A stretch of DNA of 64,000 nucleotides, taken from Accumulibacter jenkinsii (GTDB lineage: Bacteria; Pseudomonadota; Gammaproteobacteria; Burkholderiales; Rhodocyclaceae). Of this stretch, positions 16,388-26,020 are shown in pieces. The number at the start of each line of letters is the position of its first letter. The first letter of the stretch is position 1. A model generated the notes under the pieces. It saw only the letters and a list, made by a program, of their open reading frames with translations, had not been told where the DNA came from and did no database searches. A program made the translations under genes and the position numbers. Location: positions 1,612,001 through 1,676,000 of the forward strand of contig JAZKUF010000001.1 in the NCBI GenBank assembly GCA_036625225.1, read 5' to 3'.

Positions 16388-17707
16388 TCAGCGACCATTC
16401 TGCATGCTGCGCATGACGGCCGCGACCGTGTAGAACGATCCAAAGACGAGGATTCTATCATTTTCCCCCGCCAGCTCTGCAGAACCCGCAAAGGCCTCGG
16501 CCGGCGAAGCGAATTGCTCGACGCTGCCGCCAAGCGCCGCCCCGTGCACGCTTGCCGCCAGCACTGCCGACGATGCGCCGCGCGGCACCTCGAGGTCAGC
16601 CAGAAGCCAGTGGTCGACCTTGCCCGCGAGCGGCGCCAGCGACCCGGCAATGTCCTTGTCGCCAAGCATGCCCAGCACCGCAATCGTTTGCGCAGAGAAC
16701 GCCAGGTCGCCAAGCTTGTCGGCGAGGCCGGCCACCGCCTGGGGATTGTGCGCGACGTCGAGGACGATCGTCGGACGCCCGGGGATAAGCTGGAAGCGCC
16801 CACGCAGGTCGAGATCGATCAGTCCGCGTCTGATCGCCTGCATGGAAACCGGCAACCGCGATCCGAGCAGCTCGATGACGGTCAACGCAGCGCAGGCATT
16901 GCGCAACTGGCCGGCGCCGCGCAGACCCGGATTCGCCAGCCCGCCGCGCCGCCGACCGCCACGAGTCCAGAAGGTCCATTGCAGTGGGTCGCCGAAATGA
17001 CCGAAATCGCGCCCCAGCAGGTGCAGATCGGCGCCGGTCGTCCGCGCCTGTTCGAGCAGGGTGGCAGGCGGGTCGGGGTCGGCGCAGATCGCTGGTCGGC
17101 CGGCGCGAAAGATGCCGGCTTTTTCGACAGCGATCGACGCTCGCGTCGGGCCCAGCCAGTCGGTGTGGTCGAGCGCGATGCTGGTCACCACGGCGCAATC
17201 GGGGTCATAGGCATTGACTGCGTCGAGGCGGCCGCCCAATCCCACTTCGAGAATCAGCACTTCCAGAGGCTGGCTGCGAAAGACTTCGATCGCCGCCAGC
17301 GTACCGAACTCGAAGTAGGTCAGCGCGACCTGACCGGCCGCCTGGCGGGCCGCCTCGACCCTGGCGAAAGCCTGGCAAAGGCTGGCGTCATCGATCGGCT
17401 GGCGATCGACGCGGACCCGTTCGTTGTAGGCGAGCAAATGCGGCGAGGTGTAGCAACCGACGCGATAACCGGCAAAGCTGTAGATGGCTTCGAGGTAGGC
17501 ACAGGTCGAACCCTTGCCGTTGGTGCCGCCGACGGTGATCACCGGGCACTGGAGATCCTGCGCCAATTCCTGCCTGACCCGGAGAACGCGCTCCAGTCCC
17601 AGTTCGATCCCCCCCTGCCCGCGCGGGTGGAGGCTCTCGAGGTGCGCCAGCCACTGCGTCAGCGATCGCGATGAGAGCCCTCCACCGGCAGCCAGCGCAG
17701 CCCTCAC
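16388..17707 (-). CDS. folC: Bifunctional dihydrofolate synthase/folylpolyglutamate synthase
   Basis: Adds glutamate to dihydropteroate and then to folates. The 439-residue Mur-ligase-like enzyme has the P-loop TVGGTNGKGSTCAYLE near residue 60, YTSPHLLAYNERVRVD and GLGGRLDAVNAY, followed by the C-terminal ligase domain with VLDVAHNPQAVAGL. It starts 10 bases after accD, as in many proteobacteria, and lies 27 bases upstream of the SPOR gene. Confidence 0.96.
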   Translation of the reverse strand: MRAALAAGGGLSSRSLTQWLAHLESLHPRGQGGIELGLERVLRVRQELAQDLQCPVITVGGTNGKGSTCAYLEAIYSFAGYRVGCYTSPHLLAYNERVRVDRQPIDDASLCQAFARVEAARQAAGQVALTYFEFGTLAAIEVFRSQPLEVLILEVGLGGRLDAVNAYDPDCAVVTSIALDHTDWLGPTRASIAVEKAGIFRAGRPAICADPDPPATLLEQARTTGADLHLLGRDFGHFGDPLQWTFWTRGGRRRGGLANPGLRGAGQLRNACAALTVIELLGSRLPVSMQAIRRGLIDLDLRGRFQLIPGRPTIVLDVAHNPQAVAGLADKLGDLAFSAQTIAVLGMLGDKDIAGSLAPLAGKVDHWLLADLEVPRGASSAVLAASVHGAALGGSVEQFASPAEAFAGSAELAGENDRILVFGSFYTVAAVMRSMQNGR

Positions 17708-17717
17708 CGCCGCTTTC

Positions 17718-18590
17718 TCAATGCGCTGCCGGCCGCTTCTGGAGCAGCATCAGCAAGGCGGCGACGCGGTCCTTCATCTCCCGACGATCGACGATGAAAT
17801 CGATCGCTCCTTTTTCGAGCAGGAATTCGGAGCGCTGGAAACCCTCGGGCAGCGTCTCACGCACCGTCTGTTCGATGACGCGGGGGCCGGCAAAACCGAT
17901 CAGGGCGCCCGGTTCAGCAATCACCACGTCGCCAATGAAGGCGAACGAGGCCGACACGCCGCCCATCGTCGGGTCGGTGAGAATCGAGATGAAAGGCAGC
18001 CGGGCTTGCGAGAGGCGGGTCAGGATGGCCGCAGTCTTGGCCATCTGCATCAGCGAAAAGAGGCCTTCCTGCATCCGTGCACCGCCCGAAGCGGTGACGC
18101 AGATGAAAGGGTGCCCCTGCTCGACCGCCGCTTGGACACCACGCACGAAGCGTTCGCCGAGCACCGAACCCATCGAGCCGCCCATGAAGTCGAACTCGAA
18201 AACCGCGAGGACGACCGGCAGGGTCTTGATCGAGCCCTGTACCACGATCAGCGCGTCGGTCTCTCCGGTCGCTTCGGTCGCGACCTGCAGGCGCTCCGGG
18301 TAGTTGCGACTATCCCTGAACGAGAGTGAATCGACCGGCAGGACCTCGGCGCCGATCTCGCAGCGTCCCTCGGCGTCGAGCAGAAGCTCGATGCGGGCAC
18401 GGGCCTCGAGGCGCTTGTGATGAGCACACTTCGGACAGACATTGCAGTTGTGCACAAGGTCGGTGGCGTAGAGTACGGCCTCGCACGCCGGACACTTGCT
18501 CCACAGGCCTTCGGGCAGCGACGACTTGCGCACCGCTCCGTTGTTGTTGCGCTTGATCTTTGGCGGCAGCAGCTTGTTCAGCCAACCCAT
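17718..18590 (-). CDS. accD: Acetyl-CoA carboxylase carboxyltransferase subunit beta
   Basis: Beta subunit of the carboxyltransferase that makes malonyl-CoA for fatty acid synthesis. The 290-residue product starts MGWLNKLLPPKIKR and has the four-Cys zinc finger (Cys 33, 36, 52, 55) followed by the crotonase-like core (TASGGARMQEGLFSLMQMAKT and GEPGALIGFAGPRVIEQT-like segments). ATG at 18590 has GAGGGGAA upstream; it overlaps the end of trpA by 13 bases. Confidence 0.97.
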   Translation of the reverse strand: MGWLNKLLPPKIKRNNNGAVRKSSLPEGLWSKCPACEAVLYATDLVHNCNVCPKCAHHKRLEARARIELLLDAEGRCEIGAEVLPVDSLSFRDSRNYPERLQVATEATGETDALIVVQGSIKTLPVVLAVFEFDFMGGSMGSVLGERFVRGVQAAVEQGHPFICVTASGGARMQEGLFSLMQMAKTAAILTRLSQARLPFISILTDPTMGGVSASFAFIGDVVIAEPGALIGFAGPRVIEQTVRETLPEGFQRSEFLLEKGAIDFIVDRREMKDRVAALLMLLQKRPAAH

Positions 18591-19411
18591 GACGTTCCCC
18601 TCGCAGCCTGGGTGGCCGCATCCATACCCCGACGAATGTCCGCGACCAGCGCGAGCACCCTGGCACAAGCCTGGTCGGGCGACGACTGTTCGATTTCTTC
18701 GATGATCCGGCTGCCGACCACCACCGCATCGGCGATCACGGCCACCGCGGCGGCGGTCGCCGCGTCACGGATGCCGAAACCGACACCCACCGGCACCCCG
18801 GTACGCGCCCGGATTTCCGGAAGGTGCGCGGCAACGGCGGCGACGTCAAGCGCCGCTGATCCGGTGACGCCCTTCAGCGAAACGTAATAGATATAGCCGC
18901 TGGCCAGCGCCCCGACCTGCGCGATTCGCGCGTCGCTCGACGTCGGTGCCAGAAGGAAGATCGGATCGAGCGCGTGGCGCTGCAGGGCCCGTGCGAACTC
19001 GATCCCCTCCTCGGGCGGGTAATCGACTACCAGCACGCCGTCCACCCCGGCGCTGCCGGCGGCGGCGGCAAACGCATCGACCCCCATCGCCTCGATCGGA
19101 TTGGCGTAACCCATGAGGACGATCGGCGTATCCCGGTCGTCGCTGCGAAAATCGGCCACCAGGGCGAGCACCTGGCGCAGACTGACACCCTTCGCCAGCG
19201 CTCGCTCGGAAGCACGCTGGATGGTCGGGCCGTCGGCCATCGGGTCGGAGAAGGGCACCCCGAGTTCGATGATGTCGGCGCCGGCGCGGACCAGCGTGTG
19301 CAGCAGCGGCACGGTCAGCGCCGGTTCGGGGTCGCCGGCGGTGATGAACGGAATCAGGGCCTTGCGACCCTGCGCGTGAAGAACCTCGAATACAGCCTTT
19401 ATTCTTGCCAT
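18578..19411 (-). CDS. trpA: Tryptophan synthase alpha chain
   Basis: Cleaves indole-3-glycerol phosphate to indole, which is channelled to TrpB. The 277-residue TIM barrel has the catalytic Glu in IIELGVPFSDPMADGP near residue 50, catalytic Asp in the VDGVLVVDYPPEE region and the phosphate-binding GVGFGIRD near residue 215. It begins 2 bases after the trpB stop and its end overlaps accD, so trpB-trpA-accD is a coupled unit. Confidence 0.97.
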   Translation of the reverse strand: MARIKAVFEVLHAQGRKALIPFITAGDPEPALTVPLLHTLVRAGADIIELGVPFSDPMADGPTIQRASERALAKGVSLRQVLALVADFRSDDRDTPIVLMGYANPIEAMGVDAFAAAAGSAGVDGVLVVDYPPEEGIEFARALQRHALDPIFLLAPTSSDARIAQVGALASGYIYYVSLKGVTGSAALDVAAVAAHLPEIRARTGVPVGVGFGIRDAATAAAVAVIADAVVVGSRIIEEIEQSSPDQACARVLALVADIRRGMDAATQAARGTSWVG

Positions 19412-19413
19412 GA

Positions 19414-20619
19414 TCAGAATTTGATGCCCGATTTGTCGGCAACGGTGTGCATGTCCTTGTCACCACGGCCGGAGAGATTGACCAGCAGGATGCTGTCCCT
19501 GGGCAGGGTCGGCGCCAGCCGGCTGGCGTAGGCCAGGGCATGGCTCGACTCCAGCGCCGGGATGATGCCTTCCCGACAACAAAGGTCGTGAAAGGCCTGC
19601 AGCGCTTCGTCATCGCTGACGCTGACGTACTCGGCGCGACCACTGTCCTTGAGCCAGGCGTGCTCGGGACCGACCCCAGGATAGTCGAGGCCGGCCGAGA
19701 TCGAGTGCGTCTCGATGATCTGGCCATTCGCATCCTGCAGCAGATAGGTCCGGTTACCATGCAGCACGCCGGGCCGGCCGGCGGTCAATGAGGCCGCGTG
19801 ACGCCCGCTTGCAATCCCCTCGCCCGCTGCCTCGACGCCAATCAGGCGAACGCCAGGCACCGGGATGTACGGATAGAAGATGCCCATCGCGTTTGAACCC
19901 CCACCGACGCAGGCAATCACCGCATCGGGCTGGCGGCCGCACTGCTCCTGCATCTGGCCGATCGACTCGCGACCGATGATCGATTGAAAGTCCCGCACCA
20001 TCATCGGATAGGGATGCGGACCGGCGACCGTGCCGATGATGTAGAAGGTATCGGCGATGTGGGTCACCCAGTCGCGCATCGCTTCGTTCAAGGCATCCTT
20101 GAGCGTCCGCGAACCGCTCTCGACCGGCACCACGGTGGCTCCGAGCAGTTTCATGCGGTACACATTGGCCGCCTGCCGCCGGATGTCTTCGGCTCCCATA
20201 TAAACCACGCAGCTCATGCCGTAGCGCGCGGCCACCGTCGCCGTCGCGACGCCGTGCTGACCGGCGCCGGTCTCGGCGATGACGCGCGGCTTGCCCATGC
20301 GGCGCGCGAGCAGCGCCTGGCCGATACAGTTGTTGATCTTGTGCGCGCCGGTGTGATTCAGATCTTCGCGCTTGAGGTAAATTTGCGCCCCGCCGAGGGC
20401 CTCCGACCAGTGCCGCGCGTGATAGACCGGACTCGGCCGGCCAACGTAATGCTTGAGTTCATGCGCGAATTCGGCGACGAATCGGGGGTCGCGCTGGGCT
20501 GCGGCGTACGCCTCCTTGAGTTCATCGAGCGCGGCGATCAGGGTTTCAGCGACGAAGACACCACCATACGGGCCAAAATGGCCTCGGGCGTCGGGCAAAT
20601 CGTAATCGGCGGTGGCCAT
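19414..20619 (-). CDS. trpB: Tryptophan synthase beta chain
   Basis: Condenses indole with serine to give tryptophan. The 401-residue product has the PLP Lys in REDLNHTGAHKINNC, the GAGQHG motif, and the phosphate-binding GGGSNAMG. ATG at 20619 opens MATADYDLPDARGHFGPYGG, the usual N-terminus; the frame upstream is not family-like. A 168-base gap separates it from trpF, the largest break in this part of the block, and may hold an internal promoter. Confidence 0.98.
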   Translation of the reverse strand: MATADYDLPDARGHFGPYGGVFVAETLIAALDELKEAYAAAQRDPRFVAEFAHELKHYVGRPSPVYHARHWSEALGGAQIYLKREDLNHTGAHKINNCIGQALLARRMGKPRVIAETGAGQHGVATATVAARYGMSCVVYMGAEDIRRQAANVYRMKLLGATVVPVESGSRTLKDALNEAMRDWVTHIADTFYIIGTVAGPHPYPMMVRDFQSIIGRESIGQMQEQCGRQPDAVIACVGGGSNAMGIFYPYIPVPGVRLIGVEAAGEGIASGRHAASLTAGRPGVLHGNRTYLLQDANGQIIETHSISAGLDYPGVGPEHAWLKDSGRAEYVSVSDDEALQAFHDLCCREGIIPALESSHALAYASRLAPTLPRDSILLVNLSGRGDKDMHTVADKSGIKF

Positions 20620-20787
20620 CAACAATCTCCTTGCAAGCTGTTGCGACAAAATGCGTCCACACTGTTCCCGGCACCAGCCGGCAGGCAGCATCGCCTCAGG
20701 TATGCTTGGCGAGGTGCCGGCGCCAGCAGTTTCGCGTTCGGCCCCCGAAAAATTTCCGCATCGACCTTCCCGTCAAGACATTTCGCA

Positions 20788-21420
20788 TCAATCGCCCCCC
20801 GCCGATTCGGCCGCCCGCACCGCTGCGACGAAGGCGTGCATCAGTTCACCATCCTTGATTCCCTTGCTCGCCTCGACCCCTGACGAGACATCGACCGCAG
20901 CCGGCCGCAAGCGGCGCAGCGCATCCCCGACGTTGCCGGCATCCAGCCCGCCGGAAAGAATCAGCGGCTTGCCCAGCGAAGGGGGCACCAGCGACCAGTC
21001 GAACATCCTGCCGCCGCCGCCGTATCCATCGACAAAGGCGTCGAGCAGGATCGCCTGCGCCGACGGGAAGGCAGCCGCGTATTGTAGCAAATCCATGCCC
21101 GGCCTGACGCGGGCTGCCTTGATGTAAGGTCGATCGAACTGCCGGCAATAGGCTTCGTCTTCATCGCCATGCAGCTGCAGCAGGTGGATCGGCACGGCGG
21201 CGAGGGTTGCCCGCACGGTCACCGGATCGGCATTGACGAACAGCCCGACGATGCTGACAAAGGGCGGCACGGCGCGGGCCAGCCGGGCGGCGGTCGGCAG
21301 ATCGACGTAGCGCGGGCTCGGCGGGTAGAACACCAGCCCGAGCGCATCGGCCCCCGCCCGAACCGCCTGCTGCAGGTCATCGATGCGCGTCAGCCCACAG
21401 ATCTTGATCCGCGTTTTCAT
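20788..21420 (-). CDS. trpF: Phosphoribosylanthranilate isomerase
   Basis: Catalyses the Amadori rearrangement in tryptophan synthesis. The 210-residue product starts MKTRIKICGLTR with the catalytic Cys, has QLHGDE in the middle and the catalytic Asp in AVDVSSGVEASKGIKD. ATG at 21420 is chosen because the conserved KICGLTR motif follows at once. Start overlaps the truA stop by 4 bases. Confidence 0.97.
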   Translation of the reverse strand: MKTRIKICGLTRIDDLQQAVRAGADALGLVFYPPSPRYVDLPTAARLARAVPPFVSIVGLFVNADPVTVRATLAAVPIHLLQLHGDEDEAYCRQFDRPYIKAARVRPGMDLLQYAAAFPSAQAILLDAFVDGYGGGGRMFDWSLVPPSLGKPLILSGGLDAGNVGDALRRLRPAAVDVSSGVEASKGIKDGELMHAFVAAVRAAESAGGD

Positions 21421-22226
21421 CGGCCAGCTGCGCACGAATCGGCCACAAACGGCAGGCAGATCGGCGCGTCGCCGGCCGGCAGGCCCCAGCGCGCGGCGTA
21501 GCCGACGCCAACGAGATACAGCCCGGCAGCGGCGAAGGTCGGCGCCGCCAGGCGGCGGTCGCCCGCCGCCAGCAACTCGGCGATCCATTCCGGCGGATGC
21601 CGGCCCTGGCCGACCGCCACCAGGCTGCCGACCAGGTTGCGCACCATGTGATGCAGGAAGGCGGAGGCTTCGAAGTCGAACACCATGAGATCGCCGAAAC
21701 GGCGGATGTCGACTCGGCGCATGACCTTCACCGGCGACATCGCCTGACATTCGGCGGCGCGAAAGGCGGAAAAATCCTGTTCACCGAGCAGGCAGCCGGC
21801 CGCCGACTGCATCGGCGCAAGGTCCAGCGGATGATGGTACCAGCCCACCCGGCCGTGCCACGCGCCGCTGCGATGCGCCCGATTGAGCAACAGATAGCGA
21901 TACTGCCGCCAATGTGCCGAAGCACGCGCGTGGAAGTCGTCCGCCACCCCATGCGCCCAGCGCACGGCCACTGCTGCCGGCAGAAAGGTGTTGACGCCGC
22001 GCACCCAGGCATACATCGAGCGATCGATCAGGGTATCGAAGTGCGCCACCTGCCCCGTGGCATGTACGCCGGCATCGGTCCGGCCGGCGCAGACGACCTT
22101 CACCGGTACGCCGGCAAACTGCTGCAGGGCCGCCTCGAGCACATCCTGGACGGTGCCGCCGCCCGGCTGTTTCTGCCAGCCACGAAAGCTGCTGCCGTCG
22201 TACTCGACCGCCAGGGCAATGCGCAT
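21417..22226 (-). CDS. truA: tRNA pseudouridine(38-40) synthase TruA
   Basis: Converts U38, U39 and U40 of tRNA anticodon arms to pseudouridine. The 269-residue product starts MRIALAVEYDGSSFRGWQKQ and carries the catalytic Asp in CAGRTDAGVHATGQV near residue 55 and the C-terminal FLHHMVRNLVGSL motif. Overlaps trpF by 4 bases and follows the EcfT-like gene by 3 bases. Confidence 0.97.
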   Translation of the reverse strand: MRIALAVEYDGSSFRGWQKQPGGGTVQDVLEAALQQFAGVPVKVVCAGRTDAGVHATGQVAHFDTLIDRSMYAWVRGVNTFLPAAVAVRWAHGVADDFHARASAHWRQYRYLLLNRAHRSGAWHGRVGWYHHPLDLAPMQSAAGCLLGEQDFSAFRAAECQAMSPVKVMRRVDIRRFGDLMVFDFEASAFLHHMVRNLVGSLVAVGQGRHPPEWIAELLAAGDRRLAAPTFAAAGLYLVGVGYAARWGLPAGDAPICLPFVADSCAAGR

Positions 22227-22229
22227 CGC

Positions 22230-22829
22230 TCAAGCCCGCCAGAAATAGAAGAGCGGCAGGAGGCTGCACAGCAGCAGGGCGATGATCAGGTAATCGCGCC
22301 TCGCGAGCGGCCGATCAGCGAGTTCGAATACCTCGCCAGCGCTGCCGGCGGCCGGTGGTTCGAGCAGCACGCGCCAGTCCCGCGGGCGCGGCATCGTCTC
22401 GACAAAGTGCAGGACCAGCAGCAGGCGAACCATGCCGCGATCGGTATCGACACCGCAGCGCCGCAAGGGCGCAAGTAGACGATGCAGGGCGGTCAGCAGG
22501 TCGGATCGCGGCATCCGCTCACGCAACACGGCGACCGCCATCAGCACCAGCAGCAGGCGTCCGCCATGGTTTCCGGCATCGATCAGCCCCTCGCGACTGG
22601 GCGCCAGCGGTCCATCCCAGGCCGCTTCTCCGATCCCGCCCCAGGCGAGAATGACGGACAACGACAGGAAGAGCCAGCGCGCACCCCAGGCGAGTTGCCA
22701 GCAGCGATGCCCGACGCGCCGGCCGGACAAGGGCAGCAGACACAGCGCCGCCAGCAGAGGGATGCCATCCAGCGACTGGCCAAGAACCACGATCAGCAGC
22801 CAGACGACGAGGTAGGTGCTTGGATGCAC
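22230..22829 (-). CDS. Membrane protein resembling CbiQ/EcfT energy-coupling subunits
   Basis: A 199-residue protein with about four hydrophobic segments (residues 5-35, 47-66, 88-103, 180-197). The cytoplasmic stretch RSDLLTALHRLLAPLRRCGVD followed by RLLLVLHFVETMPR resembles the coupling helix region of EcfT/CbiQ transmembrane subunits of ECF vitamin or metal transporters. No ATPase or substrate subunit gene is adjacent, so the protein may work with subunits encoded elsewhere or be a diverged relative. It sits 3 bases before truA, between fimV and truA in an otherwise standard block. Confidence 0.55.
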   Translation of the reverse strand: MHPSTYLVVWLLIVVLGQSLDGIPLLAALCLLPLSGRRVGHRCWQLAWGARWLFLSLSVILAWGGIGEAAWDGPLAPSREGLIDAGNHGGRLLLVLMAVAVLRERMPRSDLLTALHRLLAPLRRCGVDTDRGMVRLLLVLHFVETMPRPRDWRVLLEPPAAGSAGEVFELADRPLARRDYLIIALLLCSLLPLFYFWRA

Positions 22830-22914
22830 GGCAGTTGCCGTCCTCTCTCGTCAAAGGGTCGATGGGAAAGGCCTTGACCGCGGCAGCGCGACGGCCGGGT
22901 AGCGACCGTCGCGC

Positions 22915-25878
22915 TTACTCGCGCAAGCCCGAAAGGAGGTTGAGGGCAGCTTCCCGCTGCCCCGCATCGCCTTCACTGACCACTTCCTGGAGAAGCTCGC
23001 GAGCGCCCTCGAGGTCGCCCATCTCCTGATAGGCCTTGGCGAGATCAAGCTTGGTGGCCACCTCTTCGCTCGAACTGATGTCGAATTCCGTGACCGTATC
23101 GGGGCCTGAAGTAAACGGGGCATCGAGATCGGTCTCGGCGGGTTCGATCGAAAAATCCGGGTTGACCAGGGTATCGCTCTGCTCGGCCTCGAAGGAGAAA
23201 TCGAGGGCACCGATGACGAGGGGTTCGTCCTCGGCAACCGGCTGCTCGGCTTCGGCAAGGTCGAGGCTGATCGACGAAAAATCAAAGGCGGGATGCTGCA
23301 TGGCCTCGCCGAGCACCGTCGACTCGGTCAGGCGAACGTCGAACTCGAGCGCATCGGCATCTGCCGAGGCGATGTCGGGCGCTTCGTCCGGCGTCGCCTG
23401 CGTCAGCGTCTTCTCATCCCACTTCGACTCGCCGGGCGAATCCGCCTGCAGATCGAATTCGAAATCGAGACCGCTGTCCGCCTGCACGGTGCTGCTCGGC
23501 CGGGTCGGCGCGAAGAGCTGCGTGGCATCGAAGGAACTGGGGTCGTCGATCAGGCGGACCTCTTCGGTGTCCGCCTCCGGCGGCAGGGTCATGGCCTCCG
23601 GCAAGGTCGTGGCGAGATCGAAATCGAGTGCGTCAGCGTGCGCAGGATTCGGGAAGGCGAGCGTCGTTTCGAGAGCGGTGTCGTCCGGCGTGCCTCGCGT
23701 CTCTTCCCTGCCGCCAAAATCGAAATCGAGATCGGCAAGCTCCACGGCCGCCGGCTTCGCCGCTACCGGGGCAGCTTCCTTGACCAGGCCAACACGCGGC
23801 GACAGGACAGGTGGCGGTGGCGGGACGGCATCCACTCTCGCGGACGGCTGCAGCGGCCGTGGGAAGGTCTCCCGCATGCCGACTGCAGGATCGACGACGG
23901 TCGCTTCGGGGTCCTGCGTCGCCGGTGCGGCGTCTCCGACCGCGGCAAAGAGCGGATTGCGCGGATCGATCTGGAGGCCCATGGCGACCGCTTTTTCCCA
24001 GTCCGGGCCGACCCCGCCGGTACCGTCGAAGAGTTCCCGGGCGAGGATGCCGAACGGTTTGGCTTCCTGGCGGCCGCAGTAGATCTCCAGCAGCTTGATG
24101 TGGATGGCATAACGCAGGGGATCCTTCTGCTTCGCCTCGAGGAGAATCTCTTCCGCCTGTGCGTCGCGACCATAAGCCATGTAAACGTCGGCCTCGGCCA
24201 CCGGATCGACTTCATCGGTATCGATACTGCCCGGCCCGGCCTGGCTGAAATCGGTTTGCCCCATCGAGTTGGAGGTATCGACATTCTGTCCCCCGGTGTG
24301 GAGGAAGACCGATTTGGTCGCCATGCTGTCACCCAGCGGGGCCAGCGTACGGCTCTCCTCGAGCGGCGACTCGCTGTCGCTCGGGCGGCGACGTTTGACA
24401 AACCAGTAAGCAGCGAGCAGGGCCAGAATGCCGCCGCCACCGGCGAGGACGGTCGGGTTACCGAGCAGGTCTTCAAAAAATCCGGGCTCTTCAGGCGGCA
24501 CCACAGGCACCACCACCTTCGGTTTGGGCACTTCGACCGCTTTCGGCGGTTCGCTGACCGGCGGCACATCGGCTTTGACCTCAGGCTGCCGTTCGGGCGG
24601 CGGCAGCGCTTCCGAGCCCGGCGCCGGCGCCGGCGGTGGCTCGACGGGCGCCGGCGCTGCCGCCGCTGCCGGGGGGGCCGGTGCCGCAGCCGGCGGCGAC
24701 GCCCCGGTCATGTCGGCTGACTGTTTCTCGAGATCGGCCAGGCTCTGGCTCTTGAGTTCGACGAGCCGCTTCAGTTCGGCCACGTTCCGCTCCAGACTTG
24801 CCAGACGCTCGTTGGCGTCCTGTAGCGCCTTCTCCTTGGCGATCAGATCCTCGTCGGTGCGCCTGGTGCTGGGGGGTAGCGGGGCGCCAGGAATCTCGGT
24901 CTTCGAGACTTTCAGTTGATCCTTGGGTTCGGTGGCCGGTCCCGAGCGGTCTTCGACCCGTGTCGTGACTTTTCCGGCCGCCTGCTGGCGTCCGCCTTCC
25001 TCGCGGGCGGGAACTTCGGCGGCGACGCCGGCGAGCTTGCGCCGGTAAACGCCCCAGTCCGCCGACTGGGCGACGACCACCGTCTTGGCCTCATTCCTGG
25101 GAATCGCTGCGAGCGTCGCCGGGTCCGGTATCGAAAGAATCTTGCCCGCTTTCAGGCGGTTGATATTGCCGCGATCGAAGGCATCGGGATTGGCCCGGAA
25201 AAGTCCGAGCAGCATCTGGTCAAGAGAGACGCCCTGAGGCCGCAGGCCAGCCGCAATCGTGCTCAGGGTTTCGCCGCGCTGGACCTCGTAGGTGTCACTG
25301 GCCTCCGCTGACACCGGCCTCTGTTCGCTGGCGCGCGCTCTCGACGCCCGGGGCAGCCGCTCGTCGGGCGATGGCCGGTCGGCCGGTCGGGCAGCAACGA
25401 CCGGCCTCGTGACTGGCAGCGCAGCCGTCGTCGACCGGGCGGCAAACTCGGGGGGGTCGAGCAGGAAGGTATATTCGCGCAGCAGGCGGCCGTTTGGCCA
25501 GTTGAGTTCGAGCAGCAGATCGACGAACGGGTCATTGATCGGCCGCGACGAACTCAGGCGGATCACCGCCTGACCGTTGGCACGTTTGTCGATCACCAGG
25601 GTAATCCCGGACAGGGTCGGCGTGTACTCGACCCCTGCCTGCTTGAAGGCGCTCGGGGAGGCGAGCTGTGCCTTCATTCCCGAGAGTTCTTCCCGCGTCG
25701 CAATCAGTTCCATCTCGGCGCGCAAGGGTTGACCGAGCGCAGAGAAGACGGTGATCTTGCCTAACCCGGCCGCTTCGGTGAGCGAAGGCAAAGCGGCGAA
25801 GGCCAGAGACGATGCGACTGCCCACGCCGTGGTCCGTAGTCTGAAATTGCTTGCTGTGTGTTGTGTTTTCTTGGCCAC
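22915..25878 (-). CDS. fimV: FimV-like pilus assembly/polar hub protein
   Basis: A 987-residue protein of the FimV family, which in Pseudomonas and Neisseria relatives supports type IV pilus assembly and twitching. Layout: signal peptide (1-36), the conserved N-terminal domain with ITVFSALGQPLRAEMEL, a LysM domain near 195-250 (YEVQRGETLSTIAAGLRPQG), a coiled coil near 345-395, a Pro/Ala-rich stretch near 400-450, one membrane helix near 474-492, a long acidic cytoplasmic region with repeated LDFDF-like motifs, and a C-terminal FimV_C/TPR-like segment (DLAKAYQEMGDLEGARELLQ). No other pilus gene is in the window. A 142-base gap separates it from asd. Confidence 0.93.
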   Translation of the reverse strand: MAKKTQHTASNFRLRTTAWAVASSLAFAALPSLTEAAGLGKITVFSALGQPLRAEMELIATREELSGMKAQLASPSAFKQAGVEYTPTLSGITLVIDKRANGQAVIRLSSSRPINDPFVDLLLELNWPNGRLLREYTFLLDPPEFAARSTTAALPVTRPVVAARPADRPSPDERLPRASRARASEQRPVSAEASDTYEVQRGETLSTIAAGLRPQGVSLDQMLLGLFRANPDAFDRGNINRLKAGKILSIPDPATLAAIPRNEAKTVVVAQSADWGVYRRKLAGVAAEVPAREEGGRQQAAGKVTTRVEDRSGPATEPKDQLKVSKTEIPGAPLPPSTRRTDEDLIAKEKALQDANERLASLERNVAELKRLVELKSQSLADLEKQSADMTGASPPAAAPAPPAAAAAPAPVEPPPAPAPGSEALPPPERQPEVKADVPPVSEPPKAVEVPKPKVVVPVVPPEEPGFFEDLLGNPTVLAGGGGILALLAAYWFVKRRRPSDSESPLEESRTLAPLGDSMATKSVFLHTGGQNVDTSNSMGQTDFSQAGPGSIDTDEVDPVAEADVYMAYGRDAQAEEILLEAKQKDPLRYAIHIKLLEIYCGRQEAKPFGILARELFDGTGGVGPDWEKAVAMGLQIDPRNPLFAAVGDAAPATQDPEATVVDPAVGMRETFPRPLQPSARVDAVPPPPPVLSPRVGLVKEAAPVAAKPAAVELADLDFDFGGREETRGTPDDTALETTLAFPNPAHADALDFDLATTLPEAMTLPPEADTEEVRLIDDPSSFDATQLFAPTRPSSTVQADSGLDFEFDLQADSPGESKWDEKTLTQATPDEAPDIASADADALEFDVRLTESTVLGEAMQHPAFDFSSISLDLAEAEQPVAEDEPLVIGALDFSFEAEQSDTLVNPDFSIEPAETDLDAPFTSGPDTVTEFDISSSEEVATKLDLAKAYQEMGDLEGARELLQEVVSEGDAGQREAALNLLSGLRE

Positions 25879-26020
25879 GGCGCCACCTGAGCGTCGAAAT
25901 CTGGATTATTAAAGTAACATCATGAAGTTAGCCATGCAAGCTAAACCTGCCGTGGAGGCGAAAGCGCGCCCGGGTGCAGAGCGCGCACGCCGGATACCGG
26001 CCGATTTAATGCCGTTTCAA

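Noticed and set aside
23293..24720. 475-codon plus-strand frame across fimV
   Set aside because: Arg/Gly-rich shadow of fimV without any recognisable domain.
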